From the NCBI GenBank assembly GCA_031274465.1, contig JAISQC010000125.1, positions 1 to 21,347 of the forward strand: a stretch of 21,347 nt of DNA. Direction: 5' to 3'. The notes under the pieces are model-generated. The model did no database searches. It saw nothing but the letters and a program-made list of their open reading frames with translations, and had not been told where the DNA came from. Source of the DNA: Synergistaceae bacterium. Its GTDB lineage: Bacteria > Synergistota > Synergistia > Synergistales > Synergistaceae. This document shows, in pieces, positions 7,191-14,252 of the stretch. Each line of letters opens with the position of its first letter. The stretch's first letter is position 1. Made by a program: the position numbers and the translations under genes.

Positions 7191-8189
7191 CTATCTCCCC
7201 CAGCGCAAAGCGGGGGTGTGCACCGGATAATCCCACAGCGCCTTGGTCTGGCTGTCGAGCTTCAGGAGGGTTATCGAGCAGCCCTGCATGTCGAGGCTCG
7301 TGATGTAGTTGCCGACCAGATTGCGCGCTATCGTGATGCCCTTGCCGTCCAGGAATTTCTTGAGGTCGTTGTACACGACGAAAAGCTCGATGAGCGGGGT
7401 CCCGCCCATGCCGTTCACGAAAGCCAGGACCTCGTCGCCCTCTTTGAACGGGAGGTCGCTCACCACGGCGCTTGCCATGTACTCGACGATCTCGGCCGAC
7501 GTCTTCTGCTTGACGCGCTCGCGGCCGGGCTCGCCATGGATGCCGATGCCCAGCTCGATCTCGTCGTCAGGCAGGTCGAAGATCGGCTTGCCCGCCGCCG
7601 GCGGGACGCAGCTCGTGAGCGCCATCCCCATGGAGCGGACGTTGGCGTTCACCCGCTCGGCCAGCTCCTTCACCTCGGCGAGCGACGCGCCAGCCTGAGC
7701 GTACGCGCCTATCAGCTTCTCGATGATGACCGTCCCGCCGACGCCTCGGCGCCCGGCGGTCCAAGTCGAGTCCTTGACCGCGACGTCATCGTTCACCACA
7801 ACCTGCTCCACCTCGACGCCGTCGGCTTTGAGCATGTCTGCGGCCATCTGGAAGTTCATCACGTCGCCGGTGTAGTTCTTGACGAGGAACAATACTCCCT
7901 TGCCGCCGTTGGTCGCCTTCGCGCCCTCGTACACCTGCTCCAGCGTGGGGGACGTGAAAATCGCCCCAGCGCAGGCCGCGTCCAGCATCCCGTATCCGAC
8001 GAAACCGCCGTGCATCGGCTCGTGCCCGCTACCGCCGCCCGATATGACCGCCACCTTGGGCTTGGGCGCGTCGGCCCGCGCGACGACGCTGTATTCCGAT
8101 ATAACCTTGATGAGGTCGGGATGCGCAGCCCACATTCCGGCCAGCGACTCGGTCACCACATCGTCAATATTGTTTATGAGTTTCTTCAT
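7191..8189 (-). CDS. dhaK: Dihydroxyacetone kinase, substrate-binding subunit DhaK
   Basis: DhaK binds dihydroxyacetone covalently as a hemiaminal and presents it for phosphorylation to dihydroxyacetone phosphate. The protein has 332 residues. The key residues fall at the same numbers as in E. coli DhaK: His56 in GGGSGHEP, Asp109 in KNYTGDVMNF and the covalent His218 in GIGIHGEPGRER. This shows it is the PTS-type subunit and not an ATP-dependent single-chain kinase, in agreement with dhaL and dhaM next to it. Its ATG has GGGAGGTGG about ten bases upstream, in a 53-base gap after glpF. No DhaR or DhaS regulator is seen in the window. Confidence 0.97.
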   Translation of the reverse strand: MKKLINNIDDVVTESLAGMWAAHPDLIKVISEYSVVARADAPKPKVAVISGGGSGHEPMHGGFVGYGMLDAACAGAIFTSPTLEQVYEGAKATNGGKGVLFLVKNYTGDVMNFQMAADMLKADGVEVEQVVVNDDVAVKDSTWTAGRRGVGGTVIIEKLIGAYAQAGASLAEVKELAERVNANVRSMGMALTSCVPPAAGKPIFDLPDDEIELGIGIHGEPGRERVKQKTSAEIVEYMASAVVSDLPFKEGDEVLAFVNGMGGTPLIELFVVYNDLKKFLDGKGITIARNLVGNYITSLDMQGCSITLLKLDSQTKALWDYPVHTPALRWGR

Positions 8190-8242
8190 GGTCGGTGTTC
8201 CACCTCCCTGTCATTAGGGGCATGCCGCAAGGCAGCCTGGGG

Positions 8243-8983
8243 TTATCCAAGAGCGCTGCAGAGCGCGTACGACACGACGCCTCCGATGAGGGAGCCGGCG
8301 ATCGGGACGATGCTGTATCCCCAGTCGGGCGCGCACTTGCCGGGAATCGGCAGGATCGCGTAGGCTATGCGGGGGCCGAGGTCGCGGGCTATGTTCATGG
8401 CGTAACCGGTCGTGCCGCCCATGCCTGCGCCGATGGCGTAAAGGAGCCCGCCGATCATGAACGGAAGCAGATAGGTGTTGGTCGCGTCGCCGCCAATCGC
8501 CCTGACGAGGAACTGAATGCCCATGATGAGGAAGATGGTCTCAATGGCTTCCTGGAGTATATTGACGGGGATGTTGCGCACAGCCGTGCCGGTCGCGAAT
8601 ATGCCGAGCTTGGCCTCGCCGGATATCGGCGCGTCCCAATAACCAGCGAACGTGATGTAGACTCCGATTCCTCCTACCACGCCGCCCGCTATCTGAACGA
8701 TGCTCAGGACGATGACCCTTGGGAGAGTGTAGCCTTCGACGCCGCTCAGGAACTTGAACAAACTTACCGCCGGGTTGAAGTCTGCCTGGGCTGAACCGAA
8801 GAACCAGCCCGCGTAGATGGCCATCATAAGGGAGAAACACCAACCCATGTTCACCGTAACCCAAGCGCTGGCGCCGCTGCCGCTTCCCTTGGCCTGAGGC
8901 AGCGTGAGGTTCGCCCCGATGGAGTCGCCCAGCCATACAAGAACCACCGTACCCAAAAACTCGCCTATTAGAGCTTTGTCCAT
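8243..8983 (-). CDS. glpF: Glycerol facilitator (MIP/aquaglyceroporin family) with altered second pore motif
   Basis: An inner-membrane channel for glycerol, first gene of the operon. The 246-residue protein has the six-helix MIP layout, with hydrophobic segments near 5-22, 43-64, 86-112, 138-160, 172-192 and 221-244. The first half-helix carries the canonical NPA at residues 70-72. In the second half-helix the sequence is NIAR (197-200) in GYAMNIARDLGPR, so proline is replaced by isoleucine. Arg200 of the selectivity filter and the glycerol-channel Asp201 are kept, which favours glycerol over water. The ATG has TGGAGGGAT about seven bases upstream. Membership of the MIP family is clear; transport of dihydroxyacetone or another small polyol is also possible. 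Confidence 0.9.
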   Translation of the reverse strand: MDKALIGEFLGTVVLVWLGDSIGANLTLPQAKGSGSGASAWVTVNMGWCFSLMMAIYAGWFFGSAQADFNPAVSLFKFLSGVEGYTLPRVIVLSIVQIAGGVVGGIGVYITFAGYWDAPISGEAKLGIFATGTAVRNIPVNILQEAIETIFLIMGIQFLVRAIGGDATNTYLLPFMIGGLLYAIGAGMGGTTGYAMNIARDLGPRIAYAILPIPGKCAPDWGYSIVPIAGSLIGGVVSYALCSALG

Positions 8984-9187
8984 AAATTATCCCTCCAGAA
9001 AAAATTTTTTTTAAGATTCTGATCTTCCACAACTTCCAATTATGATGTGCCCGAAATAAGGCCCCTTCGCTGCGGGTTTTGCGTGGCAAGACACCCCCTT
9101 TGCGTTTATTTCCGCGCGAAGAAGCGCTTGAGGCCGTGTGAAGCTTTTTTGCCTTATGTTGAGCGCGCGCCTTTGGCTTGAGCGCTC

Positions 9188-9201
9188 CGCCGCTAGCGGC
9201 G
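9188..9201. repeat. Perfect 14-bp palindrome in the glpF leader
   Basis: CGCCGCTAGCGGCG is self-complementary. It lies inside the predicted glpF leader, next to inverted GAGCGC/GCGCTC elements, so it could be an RNA hairpin or a binding site for a dimeric regulator. Nothing in the sequence decides between these. Confidence 0.6.
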
Positions 9202-9265
9202 AGTTGAGAATTTTTGCATTTTTACGTTTAGTTATAAAAGGATTTGTTGGTATTTTATAAGTAAC

Positions 9266-9294
9266 ACTATACCGGCATTATCCGCAATTTGCAA
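9266..9294 (-). promoter_or_regulatory. Predicted promoter of the glpF-dhaKLM-glpK-glpA operon
   Basis: TTGCAA, 17 bases and TATAGT on the minus strand give a good sigma-70-type promoter. The -35 box is part of one of the ATTTGCAAT repeats, so a protein binding there would directly block or assist polymerase. The leader to glpF would be about 275 bases. A second AT-rich -10-like stretch (TTATAAAAT) lies slightly downstream, so the exact start is uncertain. Confidence 0.5.
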
Positions 9295-9331
9295 TAGGCA
9301 AAATATGCTAGCGCCATAGGCGATTTGCAAT
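9287..9331. repeat. Pair of ATTTGCAAT boxes, possible operator
   Basis: Identical ATTTGCAAT boxes occupy 9287-9295 and 9323-9331, 36 bases apart start to start. A third partial box, TTTGCAAT, is at 9631-9638. Each contains the palindromic core TTGCAA. The first overlaps the predicted glpF -35 box. The neighbouring Lrp-family regulator or a glycerol repressor elsewhere could bind them; this is inference from position. Confidence 0.45.
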
Positions 9332-9573
9332 GCGCGAAGCGCGCCCCCGATGTCGCAAGCGCCCCTCAAAGTTTGCGGGCACCGGGTTTGCGCGCTCATC
9401 CGCGTAGGACGGCCCGGAGGGGTGGCCGAAATTTACAAAATTTTTTCATCGAATTTCGCGAACAGAACGACGAACAGCTTGATTTTTTTCGGTTTTTCTG
9501 ATAATTTAAAAATAGAATACCAGCTTATGTAATGTTTACGTTGGCTCGTACCGCAATAGTAAAAGATGTATTT

Positions 9574-9584
9574 TGTTATATAAT
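9574..9584 (+). promoter_or_regulatory. Candidate -10 region for the Lrp-family gene
   Basis: The sequence TGTTATATAAT reads as an extended -10 (TG, one base, TATATA) or as TATAAT at 9579-9584. No good -35 hexamer is found 16-18 bases upstream. It lies about 170 bases before the regulator start and upstream of a 13-base palindrome, which would allow autoregulation. Confidence 0.4.
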
Positions 9585-9609
9585 GTTCGGTTTGCTCGTA
9601 TGGATAAAA

Positions 9610-9622
9610 AATTCCGGGAATT
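9610..9622. repeat. 13-bp palindrome AATTCCGGGAATT
   Basis: Arms AATTCC and GGAATT surround a single central G. It lies just downstream of the candidate -10 of the Lrp-family gene, a usual place for an autoregulatory operator. Binding by that regulator is only inferred. Confidence 0.5.
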
Positions 9623-9755
9623 GTGAATGGTTTGCAATCCGCGGCCGGGAGTTGATGTCATCAGAAAACGGCAGGTTTGGCGCAAGCGGGAATCGCACTT
9701 TCATGAACTTTAATGATATTATTTTAGTAATTTAAGAGCAGGAGGAGAGCAAGGA

Positions 9756-10223
9756 ATGCAAACGGACAAGCTGTTGGACGACATCGGAAGGCAAATTTTG
9801 AAGGCATTGCAGGAGAACGCCAGAATTTCCTTCAGCGAACTGGGGCGCCGGGTGGGGCTGTCCTCTCCGGCTGTCGCCGAGAGGGTGCACCGCATGGAGG
9901 AGGCCGGGTATATAAAGGAATACAGGGCCGTCGTCGATCAGGAAAGACTCGGGTTCCCCATCACCGCGTTCATCCGTGTGACCGCCAACGTCGGCAAGCT
10001 GAAGGAAGCGGACGACATGGCGCGCGCGATACCCGAAGTGGTCGAGGGGCATCACCTCACAGGCGCCGACGGCTTCATACTGAAGGTAGTCGTGGCATCC
10101 GTCAGGCACCTCGAGGAGATCATCAACCAGATGGGCAACTATGGGCAGACCACTACGTCGATAGTGCTGTCTTCCCCGGTCGAATCCAGAGTGCTCACCC
10201 CGTTTTTCCAAGCCGGCGAATAA
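9756..10223 (+). CDS. Lrp/AsnC family transcriptional regulator
   Basis: A 155-residue feast/famine regulator. Residues 8-60 form a winged helix-turn-helix (DDIGRQILKALQENARISF, then SELGRRVGLSSPAVAERVHRM), and residues 68-145 form the RAM ligand-binding and oligomerisation domain (FPITAFIRVTANVGKL to GQTTTSIVLSSPV). Family members form dimers to octamers and usually respond to amino acids, often repressing their own gene. The ATG is preceded by GGAGGAG nine bases upstream. It is transcribed away from the glycerol operon across a shared 772-base region, so regulation of that operon is plausible but unproven. A terminator overlaps its stop codon, so it is monocistronic. The effector cannot be read from the sequence, and Lrp cannot be told from AsnC or a paralogue. 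Confidence 0.93.
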   Translation: MQTDKLLDDIGRQILKALQENARISFSELGRRVGLSSPAVAERVHRMEEAGYIKEYRAVVDQERLGFPITAFIRVTANVGKLKEADDMARAIPEVVEGHHLTGADGFILKVVVASVRHLEEIINQMGNYGQTTTSIVLSSPVESRVLTPFFQAGE

Positions 10224-10239
10224 ATTCGCCCGATTTTTT
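10215..10239 (+). terminator. Intrinsic terminator overlapping the Lrp-family stop codon
   Basis: GGCGAA and TTCGCC pair across a TAAA loop that includes the stop codon, followed after two bases by ATTTTTTC. It is a short stem but has a clear U-run. It separates the regulator gene from gyrA. Confidence 0.7.
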
Positions 10240-10259
10240 CAGCAAAACGCCCCGGCAAG

Positions 10260-10268
10260 TGGTACAAT
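10260..10268 (+). promoter_or_regulatory. Predicted extended -10 promoter of gyrA-psd-pssA
   Basis: TGGTACAAT is an extended -10 element (TG, one base, TACAAT). The -35 region is poor (TTCAGC at 10238-10243 with long spacing), as is common for extended -10 promoters. Transcription would start near 10275 and place the leader hairpin at the very 5' end of the mRNA. Confidence 0.5.
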
Positions 10269-10284
10269 TAACGTCATGAAGCCC

Positions 10285-10312
10285 TTCAAGCGGCGGAGTC
10301 CCGCCGCTTGAA
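10285..10312 (+). promoter_or_regulatory. Perfect 12-bp hairpin in the gyrA leader
   Basis: TTCAAGCGGCGG pairs without mismatch with CCGCCGCTTGAA across loop AGTC. It lies about ten bases after the predicted transcription start and 43 bases before the gyrA ATG. No U-run follows directly (a run of six T occurs about 22 bases later), so it is more likely a 5' stabilising hairpin or a control element than a terminator. Confidence 0.75.
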
Positions 10313-10354
10313 CCTTGTGTGTCACGCGACGATATTTTTTCTGGGGGTATTTGG

Positions 10355-12811
10355 ATGGACAGCAACACCAGGCAGCACAATCTCTTCGACAGGGTACTGC
10401 CGCTTCCTATAGAGGAAGAGATAAAACACAGCTATCTCGACTACGCGATGAGCGTCATCGTCGGGCGGGCGATACCGGACGCGAGAGACGGCCTTAAGCC
10501 GGTGCAGCGGCGGATACTGTACGCGATGCTCGAGCTCGGCCTGAGGCACAATCAGGCGTTCAAGAAGTCCGCGCGCGTCGTCGGCGAGACGATGGGCAAA
10601 TACCACCCGCACGGGGATTCGGCCATTTACGGCACCATGGCGAGGATGGCCCAGGATTTCAGCATGCGCTACCCGCTCGTGGACGGACAGGGCAACTTCG
10701 GGTCGATAGACGGCGACGAGCCAGCCGCGATGAGGTACACCGAGGCCCGCCTCCACTCCATGGGGGAGGAGATGCTCCAGAACATCGACGAAGAAACGGT
10801 GGACTGGGGGCCGAACTTCGACGAGTCTTTAGAGGAGCCGCTCCTGCTCCCCTCCCTCATACCGAACCTCCTCGTGAACGGAAGCTCGGGCATAGCGGTC
10901 GGCATGGCCTCCAACATTCCGCCGCACAATATCGGCGAAGTCGTGGAGGCGTGCTGCGCCGTGCTGGGGAACCCGGACATCGAGCTGGGCGACCTGATGT
11001 CCATAATCCCGGGCCCCGACTTCCCGACCGGAGGGGTGATACTCGGCAGGGACGGCATAGCCGACGCCTACTCCACTGGCCGGGGCAGGATCGTCTGCCG
11101 CGGCAGGGCGGAGACCGAAGAGCTCAAACGCGGCAAGAACGCCATAGTGATAACAGAAATACCGTACATGGTCAACAAGATGAACTTGATAGAGACGATA
11201 GCGAAAGGCGCCCAGACCGGGCTCATCGACGGCATCACGGACATGCGCGACGAGTCGGACAGGAACGGGATGCGCATCGTGATGGAACTGCACCGCGACG
11301 CCGACCCAAATCTGGTCTTGCGCCAGCTCTACAACCGCACTCAGCTCCAAGCCACTTTCGGGGTGATAAACCTCGCGCTCGTGAACGGAAGGCCTATCGA
11401 AATGGGCCTGAAGCACCTCATCGAGGTATTCCTCGGCCACAGGCGCTCCGTCGTTCGGCGCCGCACGGAATACCGCCTCCGCAAGGCAGAGGAGAGGGCC
11501 CATATAGTCGAGGGTCTGGTCCGCGCACTCGACTTCATAGACGAGGTAATACGCATAATACGCTCCTCGCACGACGTGCCGACGGCGAGGGCTGGCCTCG
11601 TCTCGGAACTGCAATTCACCGAAGTGCAGGCTTCTGCGATACTCGAAATGCGCCTCCAGCGCCTGACGGGTCTGGAGCGCCACAAGCTGGAGGAGGAGCT
11701 GGCGGCTCTTTTGGCCGACATCGAGCGCTACCGCACCATCTTGGGCAACGCGCTGGTGCTCGACGCCGTCGTGAAAGACGAGCTCGAACAGGTCAAAAAA
11801 ACCTACTCCGACCCACGGCGGACCGAGATACAGGACTCGGTTGACGATTTTTCCGTCGAGGACCTCATACCAGAGGCAGAGATCGTAGTCGTGCTGAGCC
11901 GCGACGGGTACATAAGGCGCATGCCCCTCCAGGACTACCGCCTGCAGTCCCGCGGCGGCAAGGGGGTCAAGGGCGCGACCCCAAAGCCCGAGGACGAGAT
12001 ATCGCTGATAAAGGCGACTACGACGCACAACACCCTGTGCATGTTCACCAACAAGGGGCGGATTTTCGGAGTGAAGTGCTACATCCTGCCGGAGCCAAAG
12101 ACCGGCAAGGGCAAGCTGGTGCACTCGATAGTCCCGCTCGACGCCGGCGAGAAGGTGGTCGCGCTGCGCGACATGAACCACGGGGAGGCCAAATTCGTCT
12201 TCCTGATCACCAAAAACGGTCAGGCAAAGCGGATGCCGATAGAGGAACTGGAGGGCATCGCCAAGGTCGGCCGGAGGATTTTGGGGGTGCGGGAGGACGA
12301 CGAGATAGCGAGGGTCCGCATCACCTGCGGCCTCGACGAGCTGCTTTTCACCACCGCCCACGGGCAGACTCTGCGGGTGCCGGAGGGCGAGTTCCGGCCC
12401 CAAGGCCGCGCCGCGCAGGGCGTGCGCGGGATCAAGCTGGGCAGCGGCGACCGCGTCGTCGGCTGCGACGTGATAATACCGGGCCGCATGGTGCTGTTCG
12501 TGAGCGAGCGCGGCATAGGCAAGCGCACGCCTTACGACGAGTTCACCCAGCACCACAGGGGGACCGGGGGGGTCAGGGCGATGCGCCTCAACGACAGGAC
12601 CGGCGACCTCATAGGTGCCTGGGGGGTCAACGAGGACGACGAGCTGATGATAATTTCCGGGCAGGGAAGGGTCGTTCGGATGATGGCCTCTGAGATATCG
12701 AGCCTCGGGAGGTCCGCTACCGGATACACGATAGTCAGGCTGGACGGCGGCGACTCGGTGGCGGACATCAGCATCATAAAGGCCGACCCCGAGTCCGCGA
12801 AGGAGGCGTAG
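10355..12811 (+). CDS. gyrA: DNA gyrase subunit A
   Basis: GyrA cuts and rejoins DNA and, with GyrB, introduces negative supercoils. The 818-residue protein has the expected order: N-terminal winged-helix breakage-reunion domain with the quinolone pocket (HPHGDSAIYGT, residues 84-94), catalytic Tyr128 in AAMRYTEARL, coiled coil around 380-480, and a C-terminal beta-pinwheel. The GyrA-box QSRGGKG begins at residue 531, which identifies gyrase rather than topoisomerase IV ParC. The position equal to E. coli Asp87 is Gly93; the Ser83 equivalent is Ser89. I use the ATG after GGGGGT; a GTG twelve codons earlier sits against the leader hairpin with no binding site and would exceed the usual N-terminus. 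psd starts five bases after the stop. gyrB is not in the window. Confidence 0.97.
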   Translation: MDSNTRQHNLFDRVLPLPIEEEIKHSYLDYAMSVIVGRAIPDARDGLKPVQRRILYAMLELGLRHNQAFKKSARVVGETMGKYHPHGDSAIYGTMARMAQDFSMRYPLVDGQGNFGSIDGDEPAAMRYTEARLHSMGEEMLQNIDEETVDWGPNFDESLEEPLLLPSLIPNLLVNGSSGIAVGMASNIPPHNIGEVVEACCAVLGNPDIELGDLMSIIPGPDFPTGGVILGRDGIADAYSTGRGRIVCRGRAETEELKRGKNAIVITEIPYMVNKMNLIETIAKGAQTGLIDGITDMRDESDRNGMRIVMELHRDADPNLVLRQLYNRTQLQATFGVINLALVNGRPIEMGLKHLIEVFLGHRRSVVRRRTEYRLRKAEERAHIVEGLVRALDFIDEVIRIIRSSHDVPTARAGLVSELQFTEVQASAILEMRLQRLTGLERHKLEEELAALLADIERYRTILGNALVLDAVVKDELEQVKKTYSDPRRTEIQDSVDDFSVEDLIPEAEIVVVLSRDGYIRRMPLQDYRLQSRGGKGVKGATPKPEDEISLIKATTTHNTLCMFTNKGRIFGVKCYILPEPKTGKGKLVHSIVPLDAGEKVVALRDMNHGEAKFVFLITKNGQAKRMPIEELEGIAKVGRRILGVREDDEIARVRITCGLDELLFTTAHGQTLRVPEGEFRPQGRAAQGVRGIKLGSGDRVVGCDVIIPGRMVLFVSERGIGKRTPYDEFTQHHRGTGGVRAMRLNDRTGDLIGAWGVNEDDELMIISGQGRVVRMMASEISSLGRSATGYTIVRLDGGDSVADISIIKADPESAKEA

Positions 12812-12816
12812 GCGCG

Positions 12817-13437
12817 GTGCGCCTTGCGCGCGGCGGCGGCGCGCCGGTGTGCGCGCTCGCGCTCCTGGCGGCGCTTGGCTACGCAGTGTCGCCTGTCTTG
12901 TCTGCGGCGCTCGTGCCGATACTCGCGCTCGCAGTGTGGTTTTACAGGGACCCGGACCGCACGCCGCCCACCGGGGCCGGCGAATGGGTGAGCCCAGCGG
13001 ACGGGCGCGTCGTCGAGGTGATGGAGGCCGAGGACGCTTACGCCGGGAAGGCCGTCAAGATCGGAATCTTCATGAACGGGTTCGACGTCCACGTGAACAG
13101 GTTCCCTGCCGACGGCACCGTGGAGGAGATACTGCACACGCCGGGGAAGAAATGGTTCGCGTTCGCCCCAAAGGCGTCCGAGATAAACGAACGGCTGTAT
13201 GTGCGCGCCATCACCCCCCAAGGCAGGACGACGCTGGTGCAGATAGCGGGCATCATGGCGCGCAGAATCTCGTGCTATGCAAAAACCGGCGAAAGCCTTG
13301 CGCGGGGCCAGCGATATGGTATGATTAAGCTCGGGTCGAAGGTCGATCTGTATCTTCCGGTTTCGGTCGCGCCTGCCGTATCCGTGGGCGACAGGGTTAA
13401 AGCGGGCGAAACGATTATAGGAGTGGTGGACAAGTGA
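12817..13437 (+). CDS. psd: Phosphatidylserine decarboxylase, short (type A) proenzyme
   Basis: This enzyme makes phosphatidylethanolamine from phosphatidylserine at the inner membrane, using a pyruvoyl group formed by self-cleavage. It is the short type: 206 residues with one or two N-terminal hydrophobic segments (about 10-42) followed by WFYRDPDRTPP. Conserved blocks are SPADGRV (Asp62), GFDVHVNRFP (His92) and the cleavage motif KLGSKVDLYLP, with Ser174 expected to become the pyruvoyl group. The start is GTG, with AAGGAGG lying inside the 3' end of gyrA about ten bases upstream. It overlaps pssA by four bases (GTGA). Gene order decarboxylase then synthase supports the substrate. The type A family can decarboxylate archaetidylserine, but pssA and the bacterial setting favour phosphatidylserine. 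Confidence 0.93.
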   Translation: MRLARGGGAPVCALALLAALGYAVSPVLSAALVPILALAVWFYRDPDRTPPTGAGEWVSPADGRVVEVMEAEDAYAGKAVKIGIFMNGFDVHVNRFPADGTVEEILHTPGKKWFAFAPKASEINERLYVRAITPQGRTTLVQIAGIMARRISCYAKTGESLARGQRYGMIKLGSKVDLYLPVSVAPAVSVGDRVKAGETIIGVVDK

Positions 13438-14174
13438 GGCGTCGCAAGAAAATCAGGCACCTGCCCTTCAACAAAATAGTACCGAACATGATAACCAGCG
13501 GTAGCGTGCTCTGCGGAATGTTTTCATTGGTTCTTACGTACGAGAGGCATTTCCTCCCCTCGGCTCTGGTCTTGGTGATGGCGGTTTTTTTCGATTACAT
13601 GGACGGCAAGGTGGCCCGCAGCCTGGGGGGCAGCAGCGCTTTCGGCGAGGAGCTGGACAGCCTGGCTGACGCCCTTTCCTTCGGCGCGGCGCCGGCGTTT
13701 CTCATATATGCCAGATACCTGGGGATGGAGGGCGGGATGCCGGGCGCGCTCGGCGCCGCGTTCTTCGCGCTTTGCGGGGTATTGAGGCTGGCGCGCTTCA
13801 ACGTGATGCACGCGATGGATTCGTTCCAGGGGCTTCCCATCCCGGCAGGCGGCATGGCGCTTGCCTCTCTGGTCATAGCCGACGTCCCGCTGATCCCGGG
13901 GCTTGCTCTGGCCGTCATGGTAGGGATCGGCGCGCTCATGATCTCCACCGTCCCGTACGGCAACGTCAAGCTCCTGAAGCGCGGCAACGTCAACAGGGTT
14001 AGGGCCCTTCTGCTCACCCTGCTGGTCGTCTCGTGTTTCGCCGCTCTGCGCGAGAAGGCGCTTCTGGCGCTGATCGGCATATACATAACGAGCGGCCCGC
14101 TGCACATCAACTGGGGGGCGTGGCTCGCCAAAACCAACGACGACGAGGAAAAGCCCGCCCCCGGAAAAGACTAG
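13434..14174 (+). CDS. pssA: CDP-diacylglycerol-serine O-phosphatidyltransferase
   Basis: An integral membrane enzyme that joins serine to CDP-diacylglycerol to give phosphatidylserine, the substrate of the gene just before it. The 246-residue protein has the full CDP-alcohol phosphatidyltransferase signature: Asp54, Asp57-Gly58, Ala61-Arg62, Gly71, Asp75 and Asp79, the aspartates binding two metal ions. The start PFNKIVPNMITSGSVLCGM is typical of the small Bacillus-type enzyme, not the larger PLD-type enzyme of E. coli. About six hydrophobic segments follow, with a charged tail (NDDEEKPAPGKD). It starts at GTG inside the psd stop, with AGGAG about ten bases upstream, so synthesis is translationally coupled. 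It ends the operon before a strong terminator. Confidence 0.95.
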   Translation: MRRRKKIRHLPFNKIVPNMITSGSVLCGMFSLVLTYERHFLPSALVLVMAVFFDYMDGKVARSLGGSSAFGEELDSLADALSFGAAPAFLIYARYLGMEGGMPGALGAAFFALCGVLRLARFNVMHAMDSFQGLPIPAGGMALASLVIADVPLIPGLALAVMVGIGALMISTVPYGNVKLLKRGNVNRVRALLLTLLVVSCFAALREKALLALIGIYITSGPLHINWGAWLAKTNDDEEKPAPGKD

Positions 14175-14190
14175 CCCGGGATAAAATAAA

Positions 14191-14240
14191 AAACAAAAAA
14201 AGCGGGCAGCCCCAAAATCGCGGGCTGCTCGCTTTTTTTT
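14191..14240. terminator. Bidirectional intrinsic terminator between pssA and glgC
   Basis: Arms GCGGGCAGCCC (14202-14212) and GGGCTGCTCGC (14222-14232) form an 11-pair stem with one G-U pair and a nine-base loop. T8 follows on the plus strand and an A-rich run precedes it, giving a U-run for minus-strand transcripts. It ends both converging operons. Confidence 0.93.
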
Positions 14241-14252
14241 GCGCTCGCCCCT

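Larger units (their letters stand above)
8984..9755. other. Divergent 772-bp control region between glpF and the Lrp-family gene
   Basis: No credible gene lies here. The region alternates AT-rich tracts (an A6T8 run at about 8999-9013, further runs near 9205-9260 and 9430-9600) with GC-rich palindromes. It holds a predicted minus-strand promoter for the glycerol operon with a leader of roughly 270 bases, a candidate plus-strand promoter for the regulator gene, repeated TTTGCAAT boxes, CGAAATT (9427-9433) opposing AATTTCG (9452-9458), and two TTGAGCGC direct repeats (9159-9166 and 9178-9185). Two short frames at 9350-9532 and 9532-9735 lack ribosome binding sites and look accidental. Confidence 0.7.

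Noticed and set aside
9532..9735. A possible small hydrophobic protein in the divergent region
   Set aside because: No ribosome binding site precedes it, and it overlaps the candidate promoter and palindrome of the regulator gene.
10319..10354. A GTG start for gyrA twelve codons upstream
   Set aside because: It lies seven bases after the leader hairpin with no ribosome binding site, and the added residues are not part of the GyrA N-terminus.
10829..12556. A 575-codon minus-strand frame inside gyrA
   Set aside because: gyrA on the plus strand is complete with all catalytic motifs. The antisense frame has no recognisable domain and arises from codon bias.
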